Notes: generated by a model not told the origin, from the letters alone. A DNA stretch of 64,000 bases from Pseudolysinimonas yzui (GCF_014653215.1 NZ_BNAI01000001.1:789949-853948); one strand, 5' to 3'; positions 52,114 to 63,155 are shown, counted from the stretch's first letter. Numbers and translations: made by a program.

Positions 52114-52689
52114 ATGGCGATCGAGGATCATCCGCGCATGCGCTTCGCGACGATCGCGCAGTTCCGCGCCTGGCTCGACGCGAATCACGAGACGTCGCAG
52201 GGCATCCGGCTCGAGATCGCGAAGAAGGGTGCGCCGGTCGTCACCCACACCGTCGAAGAATCACTGGATGCCGCCCTCGAGTACGGCTGGATCGACGGGC
52301 GTCGCAAAGGCATCGATGAGCACCTCTTCGAGCAGTACTACGCCCCGCGCGGACCGAAGAGCACCTGGTCGGTGAAGAACGTCGAGACCGTCACCCGCAA
52401 GATCGCGGCGGGGCAGATGAAGCCGCGCGGGCTCGCCGAGGTCGAGAAGGCGAAAGCCGACGGGCGCTGGGACCGGGCCTACGCCGGCTCGGCGACCGCC
52501 GAGCCGCATCCCGACTTCCTCGCCGCCCTCGCCGCGAATCCGGCGGCACAGGCGACTTACGAGGCGCTCACGGCGCAGAACCGGTTCGCGATCTACTTCC
52601 GTCTGCATCAGGCGAAGAAGCCCGAAACCCGTGCCCGCAACGTCGAGAAGTTCGTCGCGATGCTCGCCCGCGGCGAAGCCTTCTATTGA
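52114..52689 (+). CDS. YdeI/OmpD-associated family protein
   Basis: A 191-residue soluble protein. EESLDAALEYGWIDGRRKGIDEHLFEQYYAPRGPKSTWS and the C-terminal LTAQNRFAIYFRLHQAKKPETR segments are characteristic of the YdeI family, many members of which are annotated as bacteriocin-protection proteins on thin evidence. Actual function unknown. Confidence 0.85.
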   Translation: MAIEDHPRMRFATIAQFRAWLDANHETSQGIRLEIAKKGAPVVTHTVEESLDAALEYGWIDGRRKGIDEHLFEQYYAPRGPKSTWSVKNVETVTRKIAAGQMKPRGLAEVEKAKADGRWDRAYAGSATAEPHPDFLAALAANPAAQATYEALTAQNRFAIYFRLHQAKKPETRARNVEKFVAMLARGEAFY

Positions 52690-52704
52690 GGGGCGGCGGC
52701 TGAG

Positions 52705-52710
52705 TATCCT
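52705..52710 (+). promoter_or_regulatory. -10 box of the lipoprotein gene
   Basis: TATCCT ends six bases before the ATG at 52717. Probable leaderless start. Confidence 0.45.
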
Positions 52711-52716
52711 GCCGCC

Positions 52717-53187
52717 ATGAGGCATCCTGTCGCGGTGGTCACGCTGACCGTTGCCACGCTCGCGCTTCTCTCCGCGTGCAGCCCTCCGGTGACGGGTTCG
52801 GTCGCGTTCACCGTCGACGGCGGGCGCCTGGTCGCGATCGTGCACATGTGCGAGGGCACCGCCGACGAGTTCCAGATCGTCCCCGAGGGCGACGTACGCG
52901 ACGGCTACTTCGAGCGGCAGTTCTGGGACCTCCCCGCCGGCGACGGAAAGGAGTACCGCCTCGAGATCGGCGACGCCGCCGAGTTCGCCGCGTCGCTCGA
53001 CCCGGAGGTGTCGTATTCGACCAGCGCGGAACCCGACGACGACTCCCGCTCCGCTCGCGGGCCGAACATCTCGGCCGCCGACCTCGGCGCACTCACCGAC
53101 GGTGACGTCTTCTACCGCGTCATCGAGCCGGAGGTCGCCACCCTCGTCGGCACCCTCGAGGAGTTCCGCGCCGCGGCGTGCGCCTGA
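52717..53187 (+). CDS. Putative lipoprotein, function unknown
   Basis: A 156-residue exported protein. The N terminus MRHPVAVVTLTVATLALLSAC ends in a lipobox, with Cys21 as the lipid-bearing residue. The mature part is beta-rich with two cysteines (HMCEG and AAAC) that could pair. No family recognised. Confidence 0.78.
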   Translation: MRHPVAVVTLTVATLALLSACSPPVTGSVAFTVDGGRLVAIVHMCEGTADEFQIVPEGDVRDGYFERQFWDLPAGDGKEYRLEIGDAAEFAASLDPEVSYSTSAEPDDDSRSARGPNISAADLGALTDGDVFYRVIEPEVATLVGTLEEFRAAACA

Positions 53188-53209
53188 CGAACCCCCATCC
53201 GGCCTCGGT

Positions 53210-53215
53210 TACTCT
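53210..53215 (+). promoter_or_regulatory. -10 box of the M20 peptidase gene
   Basis: TACTCT ends seven bases before the ATG at 53223. Probable leaderless start. Confidence 0.45.
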
Positions 53216-53222
53216 CGAACGC

Positions 53223-54533
53223 ATGGCGACGAGCGGTCAGGAGTCGGGCGAACTCGAAGAGACCGCCGCAATCGCCCGCGACCTGATCCGGTTCGAGACG
53301 GTCAACTTCGGCGGCGGGCGCAGCAAGGGCGAGACCGAAGCCGCCGAGTACGTGGCCGCGAAACTCGAGGCTCTGGGTCTTGCGCCGCAGCTCTTCGACT
53401 CCGAACCCGGACGCACCAGCGTCGTCGCCCGCGTGCCGGGGCGCGATCCGGAACGGCCCGCGATGGTGCTGCACGGTCACCTCGACGTCGTGCCCGCCGA
53501 TGCCGCCAACTGGAGCGTCGACCCCTTCGAGGGCGTCATCAAAGACGGGATGCTGTGGGGGCGGGGAGCGGTCGACATGAAGGACATGGATGCCATGATC
53601 CTGACGTCGCTCGGCGACATCCTCTCGGCGGGCGAGCTGCCGGCCCGCGAACTCATCGTCACCTACTTCGCCGACGAGGAGAACGGCGGCGTCTACGGGT
53701 CGCACTTCATGGTCGACGAGCATCCGGAGCTGTTCGCCGGCGCGACGGAGGCGGTGAGCGAGGTCGGCGGCTACTCGATCGACCTCGGCGGAACCCGCGC
53801 CTACCTGCTGCAGACGGGCGAGAAGGCCCTCGTCTGGATCAAGCTCATCGCCCGGGGAACGGCCGCGCACGGGTCACGGGTGTTCCGCGACAATGCGGTC
53901 ACGAAGCTTGCCGAAGCCGTCGCGAAGCTCGGTCGCGAGGAGTGGCCGGTGCATCTCACGGCGACGACGCGCGACCAGCTGGGCCGGCTCGCCGAGATCC
54001 TCGGCGGCAGCGTCGACGATCCGGACGCGCTCATCCTCTCGGCGGGAACGGCGGCCGGGTTCCTGCAGGCCGGCATCCACGTCACCACCAACCCGACGGT
54101 GCTGGAAGCGGGCTACAAGCACAACGTCATCCCCGACCGCGCAGAGGCGCTCATCGACACCCGGCCGTTCCCGGGTCGCGAAGACGAGGTGCTCGCCCGC
54201 ATCCGCGAGATCGTCGGGCCCGAGATCGAGATCGAGATCGTGCACCACGACATCGGCATGGAGGGTGAGTTCTCGGGAGACCTGGTGGATGCGATGGTCG
54301 CCTCGCTGCACCGCTTCGACCCCGGCGCCCCCGTGCTGCCGTATCTGATGAGCGGCGGCACCGACAACAAGGCCCTCGCCAAGCTCGGGATCACCGGCTA
54401 CGGCTTCGCGCCGCTCAAACTCGGACCCGAGCTGAACTTCCCCGCGATGTTCCACGGTGTCGACGAACGGGTGCCGCTCGATGCGCTCGCGTTCGGCCGC
54501 GCGGTGCTCGCCGACTTCCTGCGGACCTGCTGA
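53223..54533 (+). CDS. M20-family metallopeptidase
   Basis: A 436-residue zinc peptidase, probably a di- or aminoacyl-peptidase in the cytoplasm. Metal and catalytic residues are in HGHLDVVPA (His86, Asp88), RGAVDMKD, FADEENGG (catalytic Glu) and MFHGVDERV (His). A dimerisation domain fills the centre. The next gene starts four bases after its stop, so it may head a longer operon. Confidence 0.9.
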   Translation: MATSGQESGELEETAAIARDLIRFETVNFGGGRSKGETEAAEYVAAKLEALGLAPQLFDSEPGRTSVVARVPGRDPERPAMVLHGHLDVVPADAANWSVDPFEGVIKDGMLWGRGAVDMKDMDAMILTSLGDILSAGELPARELIVTYFADEENGGVYGSHFMVDEHPELFAGATEAVSEVGGYSIDLGGTRAYLLQTGEKALVWIKLIARGTAAHGSRVFRDNAVTKLAEAVAKLGREEWPVHLTATTRDQLGRLAEILGGSVDDPDALILSAGTAAGFLQAGIHVTTNPTVLEAGYKHNVIPDRAEALIDTRPFPGREDEVLARIREIVGPEIEIEIVHHDIGMEGEFSGDLVDAMVASLHRFDPGAPVLPYLMSGGTDNKALAKLGITGYGFAPLKLGPELNFPAMFHGVDERVPLDALAFGRAVLADFLRTC

Positions 54534-54537
54534 CCGG

Positions 54538-55560
54538 ATGTCGACAACACACCCGACGACCCTTCCGACCAGAAGGGGTGCCTCACCCGCGCGCTACGTG
54601 ATCGCCGGTGTCGTGCTCGTCGCCGGGATGGCGCTGCTGCGGGTCTTCGCACCGGGTGACGTCGAGCTCGGCGACATCGCGCAAGACTTCGTGACCCTCT
54701 CGCTCGCGGTCATCATCGAGTCGATCCCGTTCGTGTTCCTCGGCATCGGTCTCGCGGTCGTGGTGCAGGTCTGGGTGCCCGAGCGGGTGATCCTGCGGGT
54801 GCTGCCGCGCAACCCGATCCTGCGGCGCATGGTGCTCTCGCTGCTCGGCGTGCTGCTGCCGGTGTGCGAGTGCGGCAACGTGCCGCTGTCGCGCGGGCTC
54901 GTGATGCGCGGGCTCACGGTGCCCGAGGCGATGACCTTCCTCGTCGCGGCGCCGATCGTCAACCCGGTCACCATCATCACGACGTACCAGGCCTTCGGAT
55001 TCGACGACGGCATCCTCATCGCTCGGGTGGTCGGCGGTTTCGCGATCGCGAACCTCGTCGGCTGGTTGTTCTCGAAGTCACCCGACCCCGACGCGTTGCT
55101 CACCCGATCGTTCTCGGCGACGTGCAAGCGGGCGCAAGATCACGCGCACGACGGCCACAGCGGCCGGTGGCGCCGATCGGTCGAGAACTTCTCCGCCGAG
55201 ACGACCGCGATGATGCCCGCCCTGCTCGTCGGTTCGGCGGTCGCGGGCCTGATCCAGGTGGCGATCTCGCGTGACGTGCTGGTCACGCTCGGCTCCAACC
55301 CGGTGATCTCGGTGTTCGTGCTCATGCTGCTCGCGTTCGTGATCTCGGTGTGTTCCAACGTCGACGCCTTCTTCGTGCTGGCCCTCGGGTCGACGTTCCT
55401 GCCGGGGGCGATCGTCGCCTTCCTGCTGTTCGGTCCGGTGATCGACATCAAGATGCTCGCGCTCATGCGCACGACCTACAGCGCTCGCACGCTCGCACTG
55501 CTCAACCTCGTCGTCGGTCTCGGAGCGGCGACCATCGGACTGGCGATCAACCTTGCCTGA
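54538..55560 (+). CDS. UPF0718 permease
   Basis: A 340-residue membrane protein with about eight hydrophobic segments. The family hallmark PVCECGNVPLSRGL and the APIVNPVTI segment, repeated later as SVCSNVDAFF, are present; cysteines in these motifs fit a metal or metalloid role, as in the related ArsP group. It pairs with a TIGR03943 gene, the usual partner, which overlaps its 3' end by eight bases. The substrate is unknown. Confidence 0.85.
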   Translation: MSTTHPTTLPTRRGASPARYVIAGVVLVAGMALLRVFAPGDVELGDIAQDFVTLSLAVIIESIPFVFLGIGLAVVVQVWVPERVILRVLPRNPILRRMVLSLLGVLLPVCECGNVPLSRGLVMRGLTVPEAMTFLVAAPIVNPVTIITTYQAFGFDDGILIARVVGGFAIANLVGWLFSKSPDPDALLTRSFSATCKRAQDHAHDGHSGRWRRSVENFSAETTAMMPALLVGSAVAGLIQVAISRDVLVTLGSNPVISVFVLMLLAFVISVCSNVDAFFVLALGSTFLPGAIVAFLLFGPVIDIKMLALMRTTYSARTLALLNLVVGLGAATIGLAINLA

Positions 55561-56350
55561 GCATCGGCTGGCACATCGGTTCGTGCAGCGCTGGCTCGGA
55601 GTGACCCTGAGCCTCATCGGCGTCGTCGCCATCCTCTGGCTCGGCCTGACGGGACGACTGGAGCTCTACATCCACCCCCGGTATGTCGTGTTCACCGTGG
55701 TGATGGCGGTCATCGGGGGACTGGCCTCGATCGCGGCGTTCCTCGTGCTGCCCACCCGGTCCGAGCACGGTCACGACCACGGGCACGACCACGATCACGA
55801 CGAGCTGGCGGAAGGTCCGCCGCGCACCGGGTGGCGGGCCGCGATCGCGATCGCCGGGAGCGCGCTCCTGGTTCTCGCCACCGTCGTCGCACTGCTCGTG
55901 CTGCCGCCCGCCACCCTCAGCTCGGCTACCGCAGAGAACCGCGACATCGCGGGATCCACCGCCCTGTCGTCGGTCGACACGACCGAACTGGTCGGGGGCG
56001 ACTCCACGACTTTCACGGTGAAGGACTGGGCGACCCTGTTGCACCAGGGGCTCGGCGACGACTTCTTCGCGGGCAAGCCTGCGGCGTTCTCCGGTTTCCT
56101 GGTTCCCACCGACGACCCCGACATCGTCTATGTCGCACGATTCCTCGTCACCTGCTGCGCCGTCGACGCCCAGCCGCTCGCGGTTCCCGTGCTGTATCCC
56201 GGGTGGCGCGACGACTTCGCCGCCGACGACTGGGTGGAGGTGACCGGCGGCTTCGTGCCCAACCCCGACGCCGCGGCGACGGAGCCGATCGTGCTGATGC
56301 CCGAGACCTTCGACGAGATCGAGCGACCCGCGCAGCCCTATGTCTACTGA
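55553..56350 (+). CDS. TIGR03943 (YcgQ-like) membrane protein with histidine-rich loop
   Basis: A 265-residue protein starting at TTG. The first half has membrane segments; between them lies a loop HGHDHGHDHDHDE (about 72-84) that should bind divalent metal. The second half is a soluble domain ending with FLVTCCAVDAQPLAVPV, the family motif with adjacent cysteines. Together with the preceding permease this points to metal handling; which metal is unclear. Confidence 0.82.
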   Translation: MPEHRLAHRFVQRWLGVTLSLIGVVAILWLGLTGRLELYIHPRYVVFTVVMAVIGGLASIAAFLVLPTRSEHGHDHGHDHDHDELAEGPPRTGWRAAIAIAGSALLVLATVVALLVLPPATLSSATAENRDIAGSTALSSVDTTELVGGDSTTFTVKDWATLLHQGLGDDFFAGKPAAFSGFLVPTDDPDIVYVARFLVTCCAVDAQPLAVPVLYPGWRDDFAADDWVEVTGGFVPNPDAAATEPIVLMPETFDEIERPAQPYVY

Positions 56351-57761
56351 GTCCTCAGCCTCGACCGACCGTACGCGCCGCATCCGGCGGCAGAGCCGCG
56401 GGTTCCGGCGTGCCGTCGTCGCGACCCTCGGCATCCTCGGTCTGGCGACCACCGGGCTGGCGGTGGCGGGTGCCTTCCGTGGACCGCACCTCGCCGACGC
56501 GAGCGTCGCTTCGGCGACGGCACTCGAACGCGCCGGGCAACGGCTCGTACTGCAGGCCGACCAGGCGATCGATCCCGTCGACGCGGCCGATGTGAGCGTC
56601 ACGCCCGACGTGCCCATCGAGGTGTCGTCCGAGGAGCGCACCATCACCGTGCGATTCACCGGGATGCTGCGCACCCTGACCGACTACACCGTCACCGTCG
56701 CCGTGTCGGGCGCGGCAACGGGGGTCGACGGCACCCTCTCGTATGCGTTCACCACCCCCGACCTCGACATCGCCGTGCTCGTGCGCGACCTCGACGGCCC
56801 CGACGAGGTGCGGGGGCGCACGGTGTCCGGCGACGAGGCGACGACGCTGTTCGCCGCCGACCGGATCCAGGAGTTCGCCCTGCTGCGCGACGGTGTCGCC
56901 GCGGTGGTGCTCGACGAGTCGGGCGCGAACGGACGCCTGATGATCGCCCCCGACGGCGCGCAAGTCACCGAAGAGATCACCCTGCCCGGGCCGGGCCGGC
57001 TGCAGCAGCTGCGCGCCTCCGACACGACCGACCGGCTCGGCGTGCTGTTCACCTCGGCCGACTCCGACGCGACCGACGCGCGGCTCTCGCAGCTGTTGCT
57101 GATCGACCGGCTCGACCCTTCGGGCGTTGCGCACCCCGTGACGGGGCTCGACGGAGAAGCGATCTCGGTGCTCGACTGGCGCTTCGTACCAGGCACTCCG
57201 TACCTCGTCGTGCAGGCCTTCGATCACTCGATGCTGCTGATCGACACCGCGGCGACGGACGCCGTGCCGGTGCCACTCGGCGAACACGCCGAGCTGCGCG
57301 GCTTCCTGCCCGGCACCCTGCAGCTCGTGGTCGCCGACCCGCTCTCCGGAAGCACGATCGACCTCGAGACCGGCGAGAGCGCCCCGCTCGAGCTGCCCGA
57401 CGACCAGCTGGACGAGACGGCCTATCCCGGCAAGGTCGTCGCCCTCGGCGGCGACAGCTATCTCGAGGTCGCGTCGCGTCCCGCACCGGGGGAGGGGTTC
57501 GTGCTCGACTACGAGATCCTGCTGGTGAGCCGCGAGGGCGTCGAGGTGCTCTACGACCCGGATGCCGGCATTCCGATCCGCGACATCTGCCTGTCGCCGA
57601 ATGCGCAGTACGTCGCCGTCGAAGTCCAGGATCCGGAGGGGGAACCCGACGGCTACCCGAACGTGTCGGGACGGACCCTCAGCACCACCTACTTCGTCGA
57701 CCTCGCCAGCGGTGAGGCGAATCGCGCCATCGCCGGATTCGCGGCCTCCTGGTGTAGCTGA
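56340..57761 (+). CDS. Membrane-anchored exported beta-propeller-like protein
   Basis: A 473-residue protein with one N-terminal membrane helix (about residues 25-45) and a large outer part. Residues 60-140 look like an Ig-like beta domain (EERTITVRFTGMLRTLTDYTV). The remainder has repeated beta-strand units resembling a WD40/PD40 propeller. It overlaps the TIGR03943 gene by 11 bases, so it belongs to the same operon. Function unknown; a cell-surface partner of the permease is possible. Confidence 0.75.
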   Translation: MSTESSASTDRTRRIRRQSRGFRRAVVATLGILGLATTGLAVAGAFRGPHLADASVASATALERAGQRLVLQADQAIDPVDAADVSVTPDVPIEVSSEERTITVRFTGMLRTLTDYTVTVAVSGAATGVDGTLSYAFTTPDLDIAVLVRDLDGPDEVRGRTVSGDEATTLFAADRIQEFALLRDGVAAVVLDESGANGRLMIAPDGAQVTEEITLPGPGRLQQLRASDTTDRLGVLFTSADSDATDARLSQLLLIDRLDPSGVAHPVTGLDGEAISVLDWRFVPGTPYLVVQAFDHSMLLIDTAATDAVPVPLGEHAELRGFLPGTLQLVVADPLSGSTIDLETGESAPLELPDDQLDETAYPGKVVALGGDSYLEVASRPAPGEGFVLDYEILLVSREGVEVLYDPDAGIPIRDICLSPNAQYVAVEVQDPEGEPDGYPNVSGRTLSTTYFVDLASGEANRAIAGFAASWCS

Positions 57762-57796
57762 GAGGCGGCACCGGGAAGTGCTGGAAGGATAGGCGG

Positions 57797-58663
57797 GTGG
57801 ACTTTCTCGAGGCGATCATCCTGGGTCTCGTGCAAGGCCTCACCGAGTTCCTCCCCATCTCGTCGAGTGCGCACCTGCGCATCCTCGGCGACCTCGTCGG
57901 CTGGGGCGACCCGGGCGCGACCTTCACCGCGATCACCCAGCTCGGCACCGAACTCGCGGTGCTCATCTACTTCCGTCGCGACATCTTCCGCATCATCGGC
58001 AAGTGGTTCCGGTCGTTCGGAGCCCGCGGGGGAGCGCACTCCGCGGGCATCCGGAAGGGCGATCCGGATGTGCGCCTCGGCTGGATCATCATCATCGGCA
58101 CCGTGCCGATCGTGCTCGCCGGGTTCTTCCTGCAGGACTACATCCGCACCGGCCTGCGGTCGCTGTGGATCACCGCGATCGTGCTCATCGTCTTCGGCAT
58201 CCTGCTCGGCCTCGCCGACCGCCTCGGTCGGCGGGTGAAGACGGTCGCCGACGTCACCTACCGCGACGGCATCCTCATCGGGCTCGCGCAGATGCTCGCC
58301 CTCGTGCCGGGCGTCTCCCGCTCGGGTGCCTCGACCAGCGCGGGACTCGTGCTCGGCTACGACCGACCCTCGGCGGCGCGGTTCTCGTTCCTGCTCGCCG
58401 TACCCGCCGTCTTCGGGTCGGGCCTGTACGAGACCTACACGGCATTCACCTGTGAGCCCGGCGTCGACGCCGGCTGCGGTACCGGTTATGGGCTGTTCGA
58501 GACGATCGCCGCGACCGTCGTCGCGTTCGGGGTGGGGCTCGCCGTCATCGCGTTCCTGATGCGGTACATTTCGACCAGGTCGTTCCTGCCGTTCGTGATC
58601 TACCGCATCCTGCTCGGCGGCGTGCTGATCGCGCTGCTGCTCACCGGCATCCTCGAGGCTTAG
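57797..58663 (+). CDS. uppP: Undecaprenyl-diphosphatase
   Basis: Membrane phosphatase (BacA/UppP type) that recycles undecaprenyl diphosphate, the lipid carrier of cell-wall precursors. The 288-residue protein has about eight helices and the conserved QGLTEFLPISSSAHL (residues 14-28) and PGVSRSGAS motifs. GTG start with GGAAGGA ribosome binding site seven bases upstream. Overexpression in other bacteria gives bacitracin resistance. Confidence 0.95.
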   Translation: MDFLEAIILGLVQGLTEFLPISSSAHLRILGDLVGWGDPGATFTAITQLGTELAVLIYFRRDIFRIIGKWFRSFGARGGAHSAGIRKGDPDVRLGWIIIIGTVPIVLAGFFLQDYIRTGLRSLWITAIVLIVFGILLGLADRLGRRVKTVADVTYRDGILIGLAQMLALVPGVSRSGASTSAGLVLGYDRPSAARFSFLLAVPAVFGSGLYETYTAFTCEPGVDAGCGTGYGLFETIAATVVAFGVGLAVIAFLMRYISTRSFLPFVIYRILLGGVLIALLLTGILEA

Positions 58664-58666
58664 GAG

Positions 58667-59527
58667 CTACGCGCCGCCGGCCTTGTCGTCGCGGCCGTTG
58701 CGGCGGCGGAGGTAACGCTCGAACTCCTCGGCGATCGCGTCGCCCGAGGCTTCGGGGGAGTCGACGGTGTCGCGGGCCTGCTCGAGTTGCTTGATGTACG
58801 CGGCCATGTCCTCGTCGTCTTCCGCGAGCGCGTCGATGCCGTCCTCCCAGGCCGAGGCGTCCGCGACGAGCGAGCCGCGATCCACGACGACGTCGACGTA
58901 CTCCTCGAGCCGGTCGAGCAGCGCAAGGGTGGCCTTCGGCGAAGGGGAGTTGTGCACGTAGTGCGGCACCGACGCCCAGATCGCCAGGGTCGGGATGCCG
59001 GCCTTCTCGGCGGCGATCCCGAGCACCGAGAGGATGCCGACAGGGCCCTCGTAGGTGCTCGCCTCGAGCGCCCAGAAATCCTGAACGGCGGTGTTGTCGC
59101 TGCCGACGAACACCGAGATCGGGCGGGTGTGCGGCACGTCGGCGAGCATCGCACCGAGGAAGACGATGCCGGTCACCCCGGCGGCTTCGGCGGCGTCGAT
59201 GATCTCGCCGCTGAAGGTCTTCCAGCCGCGCGACGGCTCGGTTCCGAGGAGAACGAAGATGTTGCCCCCGTCGGCCGGGGCGGAAAGGGTGATGCTGGGC
59301 CACTCGAGCACCCGGTCGCCGTCGTCGTTGGTCGACACGCTGGGACGGTTGAACTGGTAGTCGAAGTAGTCCTCAGGCTCGATCTCGAGACGCGTCACGA
59401 GGCCGAGCTGGTCGCGCACAGCGCGTACAGCTCCGCTCGCCGCCTCACCGGCGTCGTTCCAGCCTTCGAAGGCGACGATGAGGACGGACCCCCCGTGGAA
59501 CGGGTGCAGGTTTCCCGACTCGGCCAT
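58667..59527 (-). CDS. PAC2-family protein (proteasome assembly chaperone-like)
   Basis: A 286-residue soluble protein of the PAC2 family, common in actinobacteria. VLIVAFEGWNDAGEAASGAV at the start and LGAMLADVPHTRPISV in the middle mark the fold. The C terminus is Glu/Asp-rich. The archaeal and eukaryotic relatives help assemble proteasomes; the bacterial role is unknown. The ATG has TATCCT six bases upstream (59539-59534), giving a leaderless transcript. Confidence 0.87.
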   Translation of the reverse strand: MAESGNLHPFHGGSVLIVAFEGWNDAGEAASGAVRAVRDQLGLVTRLEIEPEDYFDYQFNRPSVSTNDDGDRVLEWPSITLSAPADGGNIFVLLGTEPSRGWKTFSGEIIDAAEAAGVTGIVFLGAMLADVPHTRPISVFVGSDNTAVQDFWALEASTYEGPVGILSVLGIAAEKAGIPTLAIWASVPHYVHNSPSPKATLALLDRLEEYVDVVVDRGSLVADASAWEDGIDALAEDDEDMAAYIKQLEQARDTVDSPEASGDAIAEEFERYLRRRNGRDDKAGGA

Positions 59528-59533
59528 CCCCCC

Positions 59534-59561
59534 AGGATAGGCCGCGCGCCGCACCTAAGCT
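59534..59561. promoter_or_regulatory. Divergent -10 boxes of the PAC2 and HAD genes
   Basis: Minus strand TATCCT (59539-59534) ends six bases before the PAC2 ATG. Plus strand TAAGCT (59556-59561) ends eight bases before the HAD GTG. Both genes appear leaderless. Confidence 0.45.
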
Positions 59562-59569
59562 GGTGCGTT

Positions 59570-61221
<1,652 letters not shown>

Positions 61222-61231
61222 AGTGTTCGTC

Positions 61232-62158
61232 GTGCGTCGTTCCCCCCTTGCCCGGCCCCTGACGGCCGTCGTTGCCGCCGTTCTGGTCACGAGTGCCCTC
61301 GTCGGCTGCACCGGCGTCTCGTTCTCCGGCGCGTGCGAGCCGGTGTTCGAGCCCGGCGACGCGTCGAACGCCGTCACCGCGACGGGGGATGTCGGCGACT
61401 CGCCGGCCGTCGAGTTCCCGACTCCGCTCATCGCCGAAGAGACCCAGCGCTCGGTGCTGGTCCAGGGCGACGGCGAGCCCGCCGCCGCCGGTTCGGTGAT
61501 CCGCGCGCGCTACACCTACTTCGACGGAGCGACCGGGGCTTCCGGCACCGAGAGCACCGAGCTGTTCACCGCGAGCGACCTCGCGATGGGCCTCGGGGAG
61601 TCGCTCGAGTGCGTCACGGTCGGCTCGCGGATCGCGGTCGTCGGTCCGGTCGCCGAGGTCCTCGACGGTGTCGAGGAAGGCACTGAGGGAACCATCGTCG
61701 CGATTCTCGACATCGAGGCGATCTACCTCGGCAAGGCGAACGGCGTCAACCAGCTTCCGCAGGACGGGATGCCGACGGTCGTCACCGCGGTCAACGGCGA
61801 GCCCGGCATCAGCTCGACCTATCAGCCGATCGCCGAGGAACCCCGCACCGCCACCATCAAGGCCGGCAGCGGTGCGACGGTCACCGAAGATGACACCGTG
61901 GTCTTCCACGCCCGCAGCTGGAACTGGTCGGCCGGAACCACGAACACCGTGACTCTCGGGGACGTCGACTCCTGGACGACCGGCACGCCCTACGCGTTCG
62001 CCCCCACGGTGGATTCGCTGGGCGACGAGACCCTCGTCGACGCCTTCATCGGGGCCACCGTGGGATCGCAGATTCTCGTCGTCATCCCCGCGGCGGATTC
62101 CGCCTCGTCGGCGACCGTCTTCGTGTTCGACATCCTCGGCATTCTCGCCACGGAGTAA
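61232..62158 (+). CDS. Lipoprotein with two FKBP-like domains
   Basis: A 308-residue exported protein. VRRSPLARPLTAVVAAVLVT leads to a lipobox SALVGC. Two tandem halves (about 80-170 and 210-305) each follow the FKBP peptidyl-prolyl isomerase plan, ending in VGSRIAVVGPVAEV and VGSQILVVIPAADS. The GWxxGLxGM substrate loop and several aromatic pocket residues are missing, so isomerase activity is doubtful. Chosen start: GTG at 61232, seven bases after a -10 box; an ATG at 61211 overlapping trmI is also possible. Confidence 0.78.
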   Translation: MRRSPLARPLTAVVAAVLVTSALVGCTGVSFSGACEPVFEPGDASNAVTATGDVGDSPAVEFPTPLIAEETQRSVLVQGDGEPAAAGSVIRARYTYFDGATGASGTESTELFTASDLAMGLGESLECVTVGSRIAVVGPVAEVLDGVEEGTEGTIVAILDIEAIYLGKANGVNQLPQDGMPTVVTAVNGEPGISSTYQPIAEEPRTATIKAGSGATVTEDDTVVFHARSWNWSAGTTNTVTLGDVDSWTTGTPYAFAPTVDSLGDETLVDAFIGATVGSQILVVIPAADSASSATVFVFDILGILATE

Positions 62159-62174
62159 CGATCGGGGTGACGGC

Positions 62175-63155
62175 GTGACGCAAGCTGCCGTACCGGTCGA
62201 GGAGCGGCTCTTCAGCCTCGTGCTCGCGTTGCTCGCGACCGAGACCGGGCTGACGAAGAACGAGATCCTGTCGACCGTGCAGGGGTACCGCCAGCGGTTC
62301 AAGAGCGGTGGCGACAACGCGAACCTCGAGCGCCAGTTCGAGCGCGACAAAGACGACATCCGCGACCTCGGAGTGCCGTTGGAGACCCTGGATTCCCCGG
62401 GGGACGCCGGCAACAACCAGATGCTGCGCTACCGCATCCCGAAAGGCGCGTACGAACTGCCGCGGGATGTCACGTTCAGCCCCGAGGAGACGGCACTGCT
62501 CAACCTTGCGGCGATGGTGTGGCGCGAAGGCTCGCTCTCCGGGGAGTCGCGGCGCGCGCTGCTCAAGTTGCGCTCGCTCGGGGTCACCGCCGACGAACCG
62601 CTGCTCGGCTACGCGCCGCGCATCCGCCTGCGTGACGCCGCGTTCGACCCCCTCGACGCCGCCATCCGCAAGGGCGTGCGGGTGCGTTTCCAGTACCTGA
62701 AGCCGGGGGAGGAGCGCGCCACCGACCGCGACGTCATCCCGCTCGCGCTCGTGCAGTACCAGGGCCGGTGGCACCTCTCCGCCGAGGAGCTCGACGGCGA
62801 TCGCAAGGTGTTCCTGCTGCGCCGCATCGTCGGCGCCATCACCTCGGGCAAGGCGGTGACGATGCCCGACGGCGACCACGCGGCGGAGGCACTCGCCGGG
62901 CTCGAAGAGGTGTGGGAGCGCAACGTCGCCGAACTCGACCTCGTGCCCGGATCGGATGCCGCCACCCGCCTCGCCAACCGCGACGGCGTCGAGCTGACCG
63001 GCGACCGCGCCCGGGTGCACTTCGTCGACATCAACATCCTGGCCGACGAGCTGAGCGGCTTCGGGCCCGAGGTGCTCGTGCTCTCACCGCCCGCCCTGCG
63101 CGACGCCGTCGTCGACCGCCTGCGAGGGGTGGTGGCCGCCCATGGCCGGCCCTAA
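62175..63155 (+). CDS. pafB: Transcription factor PafB (WYL domain)
   Basis: Half of the PafBC activator, which controls the LexA-independent DNA damage response in mycobacteria. The 326-residue protein has an N-terminal winged helix (ETGLTKNEILSTVQGYRQRF) and a WYL-type domain around RVRFQYLKPGEERATDRDVIPL and GRWHLSAEE. GTG start. It overlaps pafC by 14 bases. Confidence 0.9.
   Translation: MTQAAVPVEERLFSLVLALLATETGLTKNEILSTVQGYRQRFKSGGDNANLERQFERDKDDIRDLGVPLETLDSPGDAGNNQMLRYRIPKGAYELPRDVTFSPEETALLNLAAMVWREGSLSGESRRALLKLRSLGVTADEPLLGYAPRIRLRDAAFDPLDAAIRKGVRVRFQYLKPGEERATDRDVIPLALVQYQGRWHLSAEELDGDRKVFLLRRIVGAITSGKAVTMPDGDHAAEALAGLEEVWERNVAELDLVPGSDAATRLANRDGVELTGDRARVHFVDINILADELSGFGPEVLVLSPPALRDAVVDRLRGVVAAHGRP

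Noticed and set aside
54736-55560. Frameshift between the permease and TIGR03943 genes because of their eight-base overlap
   Set aside because: Both reading frames are intact and end or begin with family-typical residues; the overlap is normal translational coupling.
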